From a virus, in IMG/VR virus record IMGVR_UViG_3300025085_000171, positions 1 to 25,295 of that record: a DNA stretch of 25,295 nucleotides; one strand, 5' to 3'. The translations under genes and the position numbers were made by a program. A model generated the notes under the pieces. It saw only the letters and a list, made by a program, of their open reading frames with translations, did no database searches and had not been told where the DNA came from. Positions within the stretch are counted from its first letter, which is position 1; every line of letters starts with the position of its first letter. This document shows, piece by piece, positions 1-8,786 of this stretch.

Positions 1-408
1 ATCTTGGCCCAGATCGCCACAACGTTAGCCAGCACGGCTGGAGTTAATGGGAGGGTGTATCGGTCAAGGGTTACGGCACTAGCTAGGGCTGAATCTCCCT
101 CGCTCATTGTTGAGCCGACAACTGACACCTGTCAGCAAAACACAAGCTTGCCAAAGCTTGACTGGACAATGCGGGTCAGGGTGATTGTTACCGTTAGATC
201 ATCTAATCCATACACGGACGCTGATCCCGTAATTGAATCAATGCACTCTTTACTTATGACAGATTTGACCCTGGGTGGATTAGCCATTGATATTCAGCCT
301 GTAATCACTAATTTTGACTTTTTTGATGCTGATCAGCCTGCAGGGGTGTTTTCTTGCGATTACGAAGTGCTTTATCGCACACAGGTAGCAGACCTTACTG
401 TCTACTAA
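1..408 (+). CDS. Tail terminator/completion-like protein, 5' end cut by the window
   Basis: The frame is open from base 1. A TTG at base 4 could serve as a start, but the gene probably begins upstream. About 134 residues are visible, ending at TAA 406-408. The segment around residues 55-100 (basic strand, then an alternating helix with TDLTLGGLAIDI) resembles the small proteins that cap siphovirus tails and join them to the head-tail connector. The position, just before the tail tube gene, is where a terminator gene sits in lambda-like phages. The role is inferred from context and general sequence style; no catalytic motif is expected. It could instead be another neck or completion protein. 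Confidence 0.6.
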   Translation: MLAQIATTLASTAGVNGRVYRSRVTALARAESPSLIVEPTTDTCQQNTSLPKLDWTMRVRVIVTVRSSNPYTDADPVIESMHSLLMTDLTLGGLAIDIQPVITNFDFFDADQPAGVFSCDYEVLYRTQVADLTVY

Positions 409-433
409 GGTTTAAGCAGTCGCAAGGATTACG

Positions 434-670
434 ATGAAAGACGAGTACAGCGGTCAAGGTGGGTCGTATTTTCTCGATCCAGAAACCGGAAAACGCACTC
501 TGATTCAGCGAACACTTCCCGCCGACACCCCACAAGAAAATGGCACCACTTCTCTTACGGAAACGACTGATTCTGATCGAAACAGAGTCGAGCTACGGAG
601 TCGATCCAACTCCAACAGGAACCGACGCGGTTTTGGTGAGAGATCTGAACATCACCCCACAGCAGAGTGA
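434..670 (+). CDS. Small ORF overlapping the tail tube gene
   Basis: 78 codons with a good ribosome binding site (AAGGA, five bases before ATG 434). The first ~36 residues look like a real protein: the stretch GGSYFLDPETGKRTLIQRT resembles short proteins of unknown function found near tail tube genes in many siphoviruses. The remaining ~42 residues run out of frame inside the start of the tube gene (540-670), and their Ser/Asn/Arg-rich composition looks like a by-product of that frame. It may be a small gene that lost its original stop, or a genuine overlapping gene. I cannot assign a function. Translation through it would deliver ribosomes to the tube start at 540, which has no clear Shine-Dalgarno. 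Confidence 0.5.
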   Translation: MKDEYSGQGGSYFLDPETGKRTLIQRTLPADTPQENGTTSLTETTDSDRNRVELRSRSNSNRNRRGFGERSEHHPTAE

Positions 671-1478
671 TGTTGTTAATCGTGATCTGATTCGTCCTTA
701 TCTTGGAGCATCAGAGCAGCTTCTTGCCAACACTCGCGTTGAATGCACGTTCAGCGTTGAGCTAGCAGGATCTGGTACTGCTGGCACTGCTCCGCAGTAC
801 GGCAAGGCGCTTCAAGCTTGCGGCCTTAGTGAAACGGTGGCTGCTGGTACTAGCGTGACTTACGCACCAGTAAGTTCAAATTTCAGCTCAGTCACCATTC
901 ACTACAACATTGATGGCGTTCGTCACAAAGTGACTGGTGCTAGAGGAACATTCACCTTGAATGGATCTGTTGGAGAAATCCCTTCGATTGATTTTACTTT
1001 CACTGGGATCTATAACGCTCCTGACGATTCGGCACTGCCTAGCGTTACTTACGCAAACCAGGCAACACCGCTGATCTTTAAGAACGGCAACACAGACACA
1101 TTCTCCTTACTGTCTTACTCTGGCTGCTTGCAGTCAATTAGTCTAGACATCGGCAATTCTGTTGTTTACCGAGAGTTGATTGGTTGCACGAAGGAAGTGC
1201 TGATCACTGATCGCAGTGCAAGCGGTAGCGTGAGCCTTGAGATGATCTCGATTGCCACGAAGGACTACTTCACTGCTGCTTTAACTGACAACACGCTTGG
1301 CGACTTGACGTTCCAGCATGGCACCACTGCTGGGAACATTGTTGATTTTTCGAGCAGTCAAATCGACATTGGGGACGTGAGTTACGGCGATCAAGACGGT
1401 ATCGCGATGCTGAACATCCCATACACCGCGATTCCTTCAACAGCAGGGAATGATGAGTTCAGCTTGGTGTACACTTGA
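540..1478 (+). CDS. Major tail tube protein
   Basis: 312 aa. This protein would polymerise into the hollow tail tube around the tape measure protein. The N-terminus (PLLLRKRLILIETESSYG, then VRDLNITPQQSDVVNRDLI) and the C-terminus (GIAMLNIPYTAIPSTAGNDE) match the layout I know for siphovirus tube proteins of this type: an N-terminal strand-rich arm, a beta-sandwich core and a conserved closing strand. ATG 540 is chosen because homologues begin at this leucine-rich segment, although no strong Shine-Dalgarno precedes it. It lies after the terminator-like gene and before the assembly chaperones, as in lambda. A hairpin terminator after it fits the need for a high dose of this abundant protein. 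Confidence 0.87.
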   Translation: MAPLLLRKRLILIETESSYGVDPTPTGTDAVLVRDLNITPQQSDVVNRDLIRPYLGASEQLLANTRVECTFSVELAGSGTAGTAPQYGKALQACGLSETVAAGTSVTYAPVSSNFSSVTIHYNIDGVRHKVTGARGTFTLNGSVGEIPSIDFTFTGIYNAPDDSALPSVTYANQATPLIFKNGNTDTFSLLSYSGCLQSISLDIGNSVVYRELIGCTKEVLITDRSASGSVSLEMISIATKDYFTAALTDNTLGDLTFQHGTTAGNIVDFSSSQIDIGDVSYGDQDGIAMLNIPYTAIPSTAGNDEFSLVYT

Positions 1479-1550
1479 TCTGTTGCAGCTCTGCCCTAGG
1501 ACGCTAGGAACAGCATCTGTATTTGCACTCCCTGCAGAGGCCGCTCCCGC

Positions 1551-1585
1551 CAAAGCCTCCGACCCTCACCGGCACGGGGGCTTTG
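1551..1585 (+). terminator. Hairpin terminator after the tail tube gene
   Basis: An 11-bp stem pairs CAAAGCCTCCG (1551-1561) with CGGGGGCTTTG (1575-1585), with one G-T wobble and a 13-base loop. The A-rich left edge and T-rich right edge fit a factor-independent terminator, possibly bidirectional, although the best T run (CTTTTT) is about 15 bases further on. It would act as a partial stop, limiting expression of genes after the tube gene. Confidence 0.6.
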
Positions 1586-1665
1586 TGCTGTATAAGCATT
1601 CTTTTTGGCTCTACATTGCGGAGGGATTTTTATTGCTGTAAGCTAATTGCAGTTAAATCTGCTCA

Positions 1666-1983
1666 ATGGCATTCGTTCGCAAAAAGGTCAAGACTTTTAA
1701 GTGGCCCGTGAAAGTTGAGGAGCCTGCAGATGGTGGAGTGTTTGAGACTTCGACCTTTGATGCAGTCTTTAAGCGGGTGCCAACCTCTGAGTTAAAGGAG
1801 AAGGGTGAGTTTGAGCTTTTAGCTCAAGTCGTTTGTGGATGGGAAGGTATTGAGGACGAAGACGGCAAGCCTGTAAAGTTTTCTCAGGAGAATCTAAAAG
1901 AGTTTTCTGAGGACACCTGCTTTGTGCGAGGAATAACCAATGCATACATCGAGTCAATCGCAGGGGCACAAGAGGGAAACTAA
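1666..1983 (+). CDS. Tail assembly chaperone, short form (gpG-like)
   Basis: 105 aa. The layout is that of phage tail assembly chaperones: a basic N-terminus, a strand with VKVEEPADGGVFETSTF, FDAVFKRVP, then WEGIEDEDGKPVKFSQENL and a helical end. Such proteins are absent from the virion; they coat or guide the tape measure protein while the tube polymerises. The stop TAA (1981-1983) follows directly after a slippery heptamer, so a fraction of ribosomes would bypass it and make a longer product. ATG 1666 is the first start after the terminator and lacks a clear Shine-Dalgarno. Lambda gpG is the functional analogue; sequence similarity to it is not claimed. Confidence 0.82.
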   Translation: MAFVRKKVKTFKWPVKVEEPADGGVFETSTFDAVFKRVPTSELKEKGEFELLAQVVCGWEGIEDEDGKPVKFSQENLKEFSEDTCFVRGITNAYIESIAGAQEGN

Positions 1984-2324
1984 GAGGCGCTGTCAAGCAC
2001 TGGCTTGATGGCGGGAAAAGAGTTGATGATAGGACGCACGATGACGCAGCTGCTTTTGGTGTAAAGGTAGTCAGTAAAAAAAAGCCTAAGAACGATACGT
2101 TTGAGGTTTGGGATGAGAATTGGGATACTGTGATGATGTTTTTGCGTATGCAGACCCAGTGGAACGTGACAATGGGTGGTTACGTTGGCTTGAAGTATGA
2201 GGTGTTGCTAGGTGCGTCAGGGCTGATGTCCCTTTATGATGTAGACAATCCCCGTGAGATGCTGGAGGGTCTTCGAGTAATGGAAGCCGCAGCACTCTTA
2301 GAGCTAAACAAGTCGGATAAGTAA
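1666..2324 (+). CDS. Tail assembly chaperone, long form made by -1 frameshift (gpGT-like, DUF1799-type C-terminus)
   Basis: If ribosomes slip back one base at 1974-1980, translation leaves the 105-residue short form and continues LRGAVKHWLDGG, later THDDAAAFGV, to TAA 2322-2324, giving about 219 aa. The added domain carries FEVWDENWDTVMMFL, MGGYVGLKYE and LRVMEAAALLELN, which match the DUF1799 tail-protein pattern I know. The -1 frame has no good start near the junction; its first in-frame start is an internal GTG at 2130, inside the conserved domain. This is the arrangement of lambda G/T, where the T domain links the chaperone to the tape measure protein. The stop overlaps the tape measure ATG by one base (TAATG). 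Confidence 0.85.
1974..2013 (+). promoter_or_regulatory. Programmed -1 ribosomal frameshift signal
   Basis: The heptamer GGGAAAC (1974-1980) is read G GGA AAC in the short frame, which fits the X XXY YYZ rule; slipping gives GGG AAA. The zero-frame stop TAA follows at once. After a 7-base spacer, an 11-bp hairpin pairs 1988-1998 with 2003-2013 (two G-T wobbles) around the tetraloop ACTG. Slippery site, spacer and stimulatory hairpin are all present. Lambda uses GGGAAAG at the same place, differing in one base. Confidence 0.88.
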
Positions 2325-5098
2325 TGGCTGTCAATCCAACCGTATTGGAGATCAAGGCCAAGATTAGTGGTCTGAAAGGTCTTAATCAGCTCAAGTCTTC
2401 TTTGCGGAAGCTAGGAACTGAATCCGTAAATGCTGAAAACACGCTAAAAGGATATACGGCTGAAATCGTAAAATTCGCTCAGAAGACTGGGAACTCCATA
2501 AATTCACTGGAAGCGCAAAAGAAAGCATTTGAAGCTCTTAGACGTTCTGTTGATGTAACTGGTGATGAGTTCAAGCAGGCGGGTATAGAACTTGAGAAGC
2601 TGGACAAAAAACTTGCTAAGGCGGAAGGCCGCAAGCAAGGTGGTGGGCGATTAAGAGGTGCAGCGCAAATTGCTGGTACGGTTGCCGGTGCTGGGGTGTT
2701 CGGTGGACCTGAAGGTGCGATTGGAGCCGCAATTGGCGCAATTGGCGGACCTGCTGGCTCAATCGTTGGCGGTGCTATTGGGGCTCAGGTTGGACAATTA
2801 AGGCAAGCATTGGGCGCAACAGCCGAATATGCGGCAAACCTGAAAAAACTCAGGATTGCCCTCTTGGGTGTCACTACAAGCAATGAGGAGTATGCAAGGT
2901 CTTTGCAGGCTATTGAGCAAGGCACAAAAGACTACGCGATTCCTCAAGACATTCTCACCAGGCAATTTACTAAATTACAGGCTTCCGTCCAGGGTGCTGG
3001 CGGGAACCTAGACGACACTAAAACTGCATTTAATGGAATTGTTGCAGCCGTCCGGGCAACTGGCGGATCGCTGCAAGATGTTGACTCTGCGCTTACAGCA
3101 ACTGCTCAGGTCTTTAGTAAAGGCAAGGTTTCCGCTGAGGAACTGCGTCAACAGATTGGTGAAAGACTGCCAGGTGCTTTCAGTATTTTTGCTGAAAGTA
3201 TTGGCAAAACTCCTCAAGAATTAGACAAAGCACTTGAGGGTGGAAAAGTTAGCCTTCAGGACTTCCAAACCTTCGCCGAAGCATTGCTTGAACGTTATGG
3301 CGAAAATGCAAAAATAATTGCATCTGGACCTGAGTCTGCTGGCGATCGTTTAAAAATTTCACTCTCTAAGCTAAGCGAAAGCGTCGGCGCTTTGCTCGCT
3401 CCAATAGGAAGTGCTTTTCAAGAAACTTTCATAAATGTTGCGGACATTGTAACGAAAGCCACAAGAGCACTTAATAAGTTTTTTGGCGTTACAGATGATG
3501 CCAAAATCAATAAGAATACTGTTCTCATACAGGCCGCGAACAAAAGCCTAGTGAGCCTAAGGGCTCAAAGAGCAAGTATGCAAAAAGAGATGGACGAAAA
3601 GGGCGACTTTTTAGGTACAAGGTCTGGAAGAATCAGAGACTTTGATTTAGACATAAAATCAATAACAGACAGAAGACAAAGGCTTAGGGATGAAATTAAT
3701 TCTCTAACGTCTGGCAGCGTTGATATTCAAAGGCCAGACGAAGGGACAGGTCTTTCCGGTATAGATCTCACGTTCAAGCCTCCGACCGGAGGCAAGAAAG
3801 GAAGAACCCCAGTTGACAGGCGACCAGCTGCACTGGAAAAGCTCCGTAAGCTCATGCTCAAAGTAAGCCGAGAGTTTACAGATATAGGCACTGAGGCTAC
3901 GAAGGTAGGAGCAAATGCAAGAACAAGGATACTCTTAGAGCGAGAACAGGCTTATCAAAAAGTTTTACAGCAAGATCAGGACAGAATTGTTATCATAAGA
4001 CAAGTTTCGGCAGTGACAGGGGAAGCCTACGAAGACGAAATAGCCAAATTAGACAAGCTAAAACAAGCAAGAATTTCCTTAATAAATCAACAGGTAGATG
4101 AGCAACTATTTGCGCAAAGATTGAGCCAATTTGGCATGGATCAAAAGTCTTTTGATCGAAACGGGCAGGCCATTACTGGTTTGGATCAACAAGCCTTCCC
4201 TGCTGATGTTGATAGTATCCTGAATCCAGGCAAAATAACCGTAGCAATTCAAGAGCTAAAGAAGGGTCTTGAAGAATTAACCAATCCAGCGAATCAGGTG
4301 ATTGGTGCAGCAACAGCTATTGGCAGTGCATTCTCTCAGTCGTTTACCAATGCAATCACTGGTGCCACAAGTGCGAAGCAGGCATTGGCTGATTTCTTTA
4401 AGAGTGTTGGTAGCTATTTCTTGGATATGGCTGGTCAGATCATTGCAAAAATGGTGACGATAGCGATTTTAAATACTGCTGTTAAGTTGCTGCCTGGTGG
4501 TGGAGGATTCAATCTTGGGAGCACATCGCTAGGAGCAGGTGGTGGTGAAGTTGGCGGGATAGGAACTTTAGGGCCAAACTTCGGCATCGCTCAACGCGCC
4601 GCAGGCGGCCCAGTAAATGCAAACACTCCTTACATCGTTGGCGAGCGTGGGCCTGAGCTTATGGTCCCCTCAGGTAACGGAACCATTATTCCAAACGATG
4701 TCTTTTCGGCAAGTCGTGCTGCTATTTCTGGCGGCAGCCCATTGGGCCTTGCTGGCGGCCCTGGTGATCTTGGTCAAGACGGAATGGCCGAAAGTCGTAA
4801 TTACATCAACAACAACTACTCAACTCAGCAAGCCATTGCTCAAAGTCAAGCGGCTGTATCGTCAAGCTCTATGTCAATGGAGCGAGTGATCGAACGTAAG
4901 GCAGCAGAACGCCAAGCGACTGAAATGTCAGAACCGATCAGGGTTAAGCTAGATACCACAGTGATCAACAACGTGGAATATCTAACGGTTGAGCAAGGGC
5001 TTGCGCTTTCCGAATCCGCTTCTCGCAAGGCTCGTAGCCAGGTCTTTTCTGATCTAAGGCAGCGGCCTGCATCAAGGTCCAAGGTGGGGCTTGGCTGA
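2324..5098 (+). CDS. Tape measure protein
   Basis: 924 aa. Sets tail length and, on infection, leaves the tube to help DNA cross the envelope. After a coiled-coil N-terminus there is a glycine/alanine-rich hydrophobic stretch (about residues 110-158). Next comes a classic tape-measure domain (about 170-350) with FNGIVAAVRATGGS, FSKGKVSAEELRQQIGERLPGAF and ALEGGKVSLQDF. Long helical segments follow, then a hydrophobic helix near residues 690-725 and the typical motif GERGPELMVPSG (about 772). At roughly 0.15 nm per residue the tail would be about 140 nm long. Its start overlaps the chaperone stop by one base and its stop overlaps the next start, so the genes are translationally coupled. Confidence 0.95.
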   Translation: MAVNPTVLEIKAKISGLKGLNQLKSSLRKLGTESVNAENTLKGYTAEIVKFAQKTGNSINSLEAQKKAFEALRRSVDVTGDEFKQAGIELEKLDKKLAKAEGRKQGGGRLRGAAQIAGTVAGAGVFGGPEGAIGAAIGAIGGPAGSIVGGAIGAQVGQLRQALGATAEYAANLKKLRIALLGVTTSNEEYARSLQAIEQGTKDYAIPQDILTRQFTKLQASVQGAGGNLDDTKTAFNGIVAAVRATGGSLQDVDSALTATAQVFSKGKVSAEELRQQIGERLPGAFSIFAESIGKTPQELDKALEGGKVSLQDFQTFAEALLERYGENAKIIASGPESAGDRLKISLSKLSESVGALLAPIGSAFQETFINVADIVTKATRALNKFFGVTDDAKINKNTVLIQAANKSLVSLRAQRASMQKEMDEKGDFLGTRSGRIRDFDLDIKSITDRRQRLRDEINSLTSGSVDIQRPDEGTGLSGIDLTFKPPTGGKKGRTPVDRRPAALEKLRKLMLKVSREFTDIGTEATKVGANARTRILLEREQAYQKVLQQDQDRIVIIRQVSAVTGEAYEDEIAKLDKLKQARISLINQQVDEQLFAQRLSQFGMDQKSFDRNGQAITGLDQQAFPADVDSILNPGKITVAIQELKKGLEELTNPANQVIGAATAIGSAFSQSFTNAITGATSAKQALADFFKSVGSYFLDMAGQIIAKMVTIAILNTAVKLLPGGGGFNLGSTSLGAGGGEVGGIGTLGPNFGIAQRAAGGPVNANTPYIVGERGPELMVPSGNGTIIPNDVFSASRAAISGGSPLGLAGGPGDLGQDGMAESRNYINNNYSTQQAIAQSQAAVSSSSMSMERVIERKAAERQATEMSEPIRVKLDTTVINNVEYLTVEQGLALSESASRKARSQVFSDLRQRPASRSKVGLG

Positions 5099-5565
5099 TG
5101 CTTGCGATTGGCACTTATCTGAAGCTTGTTGACTTCCAGGGCTCAGACACCGGCTATGCCTTCCAAAACTTTTTCCAAGGCGAGTCGCGTACTTATTTAG
5201 GTACAAGTTATGTTTTTGCAGGGTTTGGCTTTAGCGGTGGAACGCTTGACCTGCAAGCTGCCAACATTTCGGCGGCAGTTGTGTTTGCTGTCAATCAATT
5301 GGATCTAAACATTTTCCAAACAGCATCAGATCAACGCTGGCTTGCAGAGATACGAACGGTATGGCTTGACCCAGATACGCTGGTTGAGACAAACCGCTAC
5401 AGCGAAGAGCTGTACGCCGTGCTTGGATTTGAGCATGATACGAGTAGGCTACAGGTAAGACTAGGCAACCCTTTGGACGCGATTGAAGCAAACATCCCAA
5501 GGCGCGTCCTCACTCAAGTCAGTGTGGGCGAGCTTCCCTCCACTGGAAACATTTCATTGAGATAA
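5098..5565 (+). CDS. Minor/distal tail protein
   Basis: 155 aa, directly after the tape measure gene (ATG overlaps its stop: TGATG). In siphoviruses this slot holds the proteins that close the distal end of the tube (lambda gpM/gpL or Dit-like). The C-terminal motif IPRRVLTQVSVGELPSTGNI resembles a conserved ending of small minor tail proteins (gpL/DUF1833-like group), and the middle is strand-rich (TVWLDPDTLVE, YAVLGFEHDTSRLQVRLG). Assignment rests on position and this motif; I do not see the cysteines of lambda gpL's iron-sulphur site. Its stop overlaps the start of the hub gene (TAATG). Confidence 0.65.
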   Translation: MLAIGTYLKLVDFQGSDTGYAFQNFFQGESRTYLGTSYVFAGFGFSGGTLDLQAANISAAVVFAVNQLDLNIFQTASDQRWLAEIRTVWLDPDTLVETNRYSEELYAVLGFEHDTSRLQVRLGNPLDAIEANIPRRVLTQVSVGELPSTGNISLR

Positions 5566-8500
5566 TGCTGAGCCCTAACAAAAATCGAATTATGCTCCTC
5601 CCGCAAGATCGGGAAATTATGGGCATCACCGGGATGTCTCAAGAGCAATATGTGTTTTTCTGCAGACAGGCGATTCTGCATAGCAAGCTAAAGCCTGGCG
5701 AGCCTGTTGCCTTAGAGCCATTCACTATCGTTCTGATCAACCTTGCGATTGGTCTTGTGCTATCCGCTGCTTCGGCACTGCTAGCGCCTAAACCCCAAGT
5801 AAGAAAAGCTCCCGACGTTAGAACAAGGAATGTAGACGGGCAGACTATTGTTAGGGGGGATCAGTTTACAGCCAAAAGTGGTTTTGACACTGTTCAAAAC
5901 GTTGTTGAGATCGGTAGCACTATACCTATTGTTTACGCCAATCGCCAGTTAATTGATGGCAAGTATTACGGTGGAATTAGAATCAATACAAACTTACTTT
6001 GGAGCCAGATTTATAGTATAGGTGGGGGGCAACTGCTGAGAGCTATTTTTTTAGTGGGCGAATCTAGCAGCATCGATGACAGTCTTGCTGGAATGATTCT
6101 TGACGACGAGCAGTTTGCTATTGGTAACAATCTTTTGAACGGTTACGATTTAAGCCTTTCAAGAACAGGAAGGTTGACTGTCTATTACAACAACACTGGC
6201 GGGAGGATTACTTCAGGTGACTATATTGCTGGAGCTTCTCCTTTTTTTGATATAGCAAATTCAGAAAATGAAGGCGCAGATGATGTATTCCAAATAAAAA
6301 ATGTAAACGGGGGGTATCAGCCTTCTTTTTGTTTTACATCAAAGCCTTCTACTCAAACCTCAATAGGAGTGTATGGATTTATTGGGAACAATTTAGGCTA
6401 CAGGGTAAATCCTGTGTTTAGACCTGGCAGGCAGTTTGTTGTAAGAGAAGACAATGAAGTCAATTGCAAGTCTGATTGGCAGGAACTTGCAAATCGTGAT
6501 AAGCAAAACACGATCTTCCCCGGCAAGTCTTGTCTTTACGCAAGAAATGGATCAGAAACCTCTGGCAACAGCGTTCAAGTCGCTGTAGGAGATCAGCTGA
6601 GCTATAGGCTTTTAAGTACATGTGCCTTAAGCGATTATCCAAACGGTTTCAGCCGGGGTGGAAACTTAGGGCAAGCGACTGTTGGAGACGTTGCCGGGGC
6701 GGTAGCAGGTCGCCAAAAACAATACGACGAATTGATAAGTATTGGTCAACTCTATAAGATAGGCAGCGCATTAGCTATTTGCTCTAATCGGGATACGCAG
6801 CCATTCTTATCCGACGCCGATCAAACTCCAACTGGTGGAGGCCGGGATATGACCGCAACATTTACAGTGGTTCGCTCAGGCGCAGTTGATTTTGTCTCTT
6901 TAAGCGATGCAAACAGTTTTTCCTCTCGAATAGCAAGCAGTACTGCTCATATAATGCGCTGTTCCATAGCAAATGTCGTGACCGAGCGCGGTTCCAGAAT
7001 GATAGAAATTGGACTTAGGAGTCGCTTGCAGTTAAGCGTTTCAGGTATCTGCAATTTTAGAGACACTAAGCCTTACTCTCAAATAGACGCAGAGGCTTGT
7101 GACAACTTCCTTGGCGAAAATGCCGATGGCGCTAATCCTGTCAATTTTAATAGCGGCACCTACACCGGCCCGGAACTAAGATACAGTTTTTTCCGTATTT
7201 CCTACCGAGCAGCATCAAGCAACGCATTCTTTACAGAAATAGGAACTATTTTTGGAACTAGAAGCGCTACAGGCGTCGATGTCTACAACTACATAAAATT
7301 AGATTTTACTTTTGAAAATCGTTACGAAATAAGGATTGAGCCCTTGACTTCTTGGGAAATAAGAACCGGCGCAGCTAGTGGGGATCTGGCTGTTCTGGAT
7401 TACGCGGTTCAAGATACTCAAATTATCAACGAAGGTGGAGTTCGGATCGAATTTTCTGGAGAAATTATTCCGCGAAGTGTTGGCAGTTTTGGAGTATCAG
7501 TTTTCTATCCAAAAGATGGCAACCAACTGACGGCTAGCAGAGAAGATAGCCCTTACTATGTTGATTCTTACGCGAAAATCGCTGAGGCTTTTATTTATAA
7601 CGAGGTTACCAGTACTGCCACTCAGCCTGAGCATGAAATTGTTTATGTAAACAACGTTTCAACCAGCTCTATAGTCCCAAAGTATTTCGCTTCAGCAATT
7701 GTAGGACTAAACATCAAAAGCAGCGAGGAGGTGAAAAACCTTCAGCAATTTAGCGTTTACGTTAATCAAGGCGTTGCCTCTACAAGCATGTTCCCTAGCG
7801 TGCTGTACGATCTTTTTACGAACGATAGGTACGGGGTTGGTACAATAATGAGTTCTGCTCAGATCGACAAAGCAAGTTTTGATTCGGCGGCAGATTGGAA
7901 CTATTCAAGAAAGTATTTTTTTGATGGCGCTATTACCGAAAAGCAAAATCTCAGAACTTGGGGAGCCCAAAGAGCTGCCGATTTCCTTCTAGACCTCGTT
8001 ATAAGGAATGGTAAATTTGCTTTGCAACCTTCAGCCAGCTTTGAAGGGCCAGAAAAGATAACGCAACTTTTCACCTCAGGTAATATCATAGATGGCTCGT
8101 TTGAGTTAAATTATTTTGACGCTGCGGATCGCATCCCGCCAAGGGTGTCCGTCAAGTGGCGACAAGAGCGAACCGATCTTGGAGACTTTTCCAGGGGCCT
8201 ATTCCCTGTCGTAAGAGAGGTCATAGTCAGAGAAGCCGGTGTCGAGAATTTTGCTCCTATAGAATCAATTGATATTAGCGATTTTGCCACAAGCGAAAGG
8301 CACGCAATCGATAGAGGCAAATGGGAGTGTAAGTTTCGTAGGCTTGTGACTCATTCGATCAAATTCAAGACTACCCCTAGCCAAGCAAGTCTTGATATTG
8401 GAGGAGTCTTCAAGCTAGGGCTTGAAACCACAACTTTCAATCAACCGCAGAATGGAGCAATTGCCGCTGACGGCACGATTACTTCTTGGCCACCTTTGGG

Positions 8501-8786
8501 TGACGGTAATTACTCTGTATTGCTTTGGGATGGTGCGTCAACAAGCATTACCGAAACAACAATGTCGGTTCAGGGCGGTGCAACGAATTTTTCTAATTCA
8601 GTGTTTTGCATAAACAGTGGAAGCACGAATGTGCAGACATACAAAACTCAATCTCTTTCATTCGATGAAGACGGTAACATTGAGGTTGAGGCTATTCACT
8701 TTCCAACCAACAGTAACGACGAAAGCCTGATCGTCGATGGCTTCGACAATGACAGTAACTGGATCTTGGAGGGTCTGATCAACTAA
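5565..8786 (+). CDS. Central tail hub protein (gpJ-like)
   Basis: 1073 aa, the largest gene at the distal-tail position. The N-terminus has REIMGITGMSQEQYVFF, then LKPGEPVALEPFTIVLINLA and a hydrophobic helix (about residues 52-74), as in cyanophage hub proteins that combine lambda I- and J-like parts. VVEIGSTIPIVYANR and IYSIGGGQLLRAIFLVGE are typical hub strands. The C-terminal region (about 945-1060) reads GDGNYSVLLWDG, QTYKTQSLSFDEDGNIEVEA, as in gpJ-type tail proteins. It would form the trimeric hub below the tube and carry fibres or contact the receptor. It is translationally coupled on both sides by one-base overlaps. The middle third (about 150-500) has little I can assign. Confidence 0.82.
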   Translation: MLSPNKNRIMLLPQDREIMGITGMSQEQYVFFCRQAILHSKLKPGEPVALEPFTIVLINLAIGLVLSAASALLAPKPQVRKAPDVRTRNVDGQTIVRGDQFTAKSGFDTVQNVVEIGSTIPIVYANRQLIDGKYYGGIRINTNLLWSQIYSIGGGQLLRAIFLVGESSSIDDSLAGMILDDEQFAIGNNLLNGYDLSLSRTGRLTVYYNNTGGRITSGDYIAGASPFFDIANSENEGADDVFQIKNVNGGYQPSFCFTSKPSTQTSIGVYGFIGNNLGYRVNPVFRPGRQFVVREDNEVNCKSDWQELANRDKQNTIFPGKSCLYARNGSETSGNSVQVAVGDQLSYRLLSTCALSDYPNGFSRGGNLGQATVGDVAGAVAGRQKQYDELISIGQLYKIGSALAICSNRDTQPFLSDADQTPTGGGRDMTATFTVVRSGAVDFVSLSDANSFSSRIASSTAHIMRCSIANVVTERGSRMIEIGLRSRLQLSVSGICNFRDTKPYSQIDAEACDNFLGENADGANPVNFNSGTYTGPELRYSFFRISYRAASSNAFFTEIGTIFGTRSATGVDVYNYIKLDFTFENRYEIRIEPLTSWEIRTGAASGDLAVLDYAVQDTQIINEGGVRIEFSGEIIPRSVGSFGVSVFYPKDGNQLTASREDSPYYVDSYAKIAEAFIYNEVTSTATQPEHEIVYVNNVSTSSIVPKYFASAIVGLNIKSSEEVKNLQQFSVYVNQGVASTSMFPSVLYDLFTNDRYGVGTIMSSAQIDKASFDSAADWNYSRKYFFDGAITEKQNLRTWGAQRAADFLLDLVIRNGKFALQPSASFEGPEKITQLFTSGNIIDGSFELNYFDAADRIPPRVSVKWRQERTDLGDFSRGLFPVVREVIVREAGVENFAPIESIDISDFATSERHAIDRGKWECKFRRLVTHSIKFKTTPSQASLDIGGVFKLGLETTTFNQPQNGAIAADGTITSWPPLGDGNYSVLLWDGASTSITETTMSVQGGATNFSNSVFCINSGSTNVQTYKTQSLSFDEDGNIEVEAIHFPTNSNDESLIVDGFDNDSNWILEGLIN

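Noticed and set aside
1616-1644. TTGCGG / TAAGCT as a promoter after the tube terminator
   Set aside because: Spacing is right (17 bases), but the -10 box matches the consensus poorly; too weak to list without transcript data.
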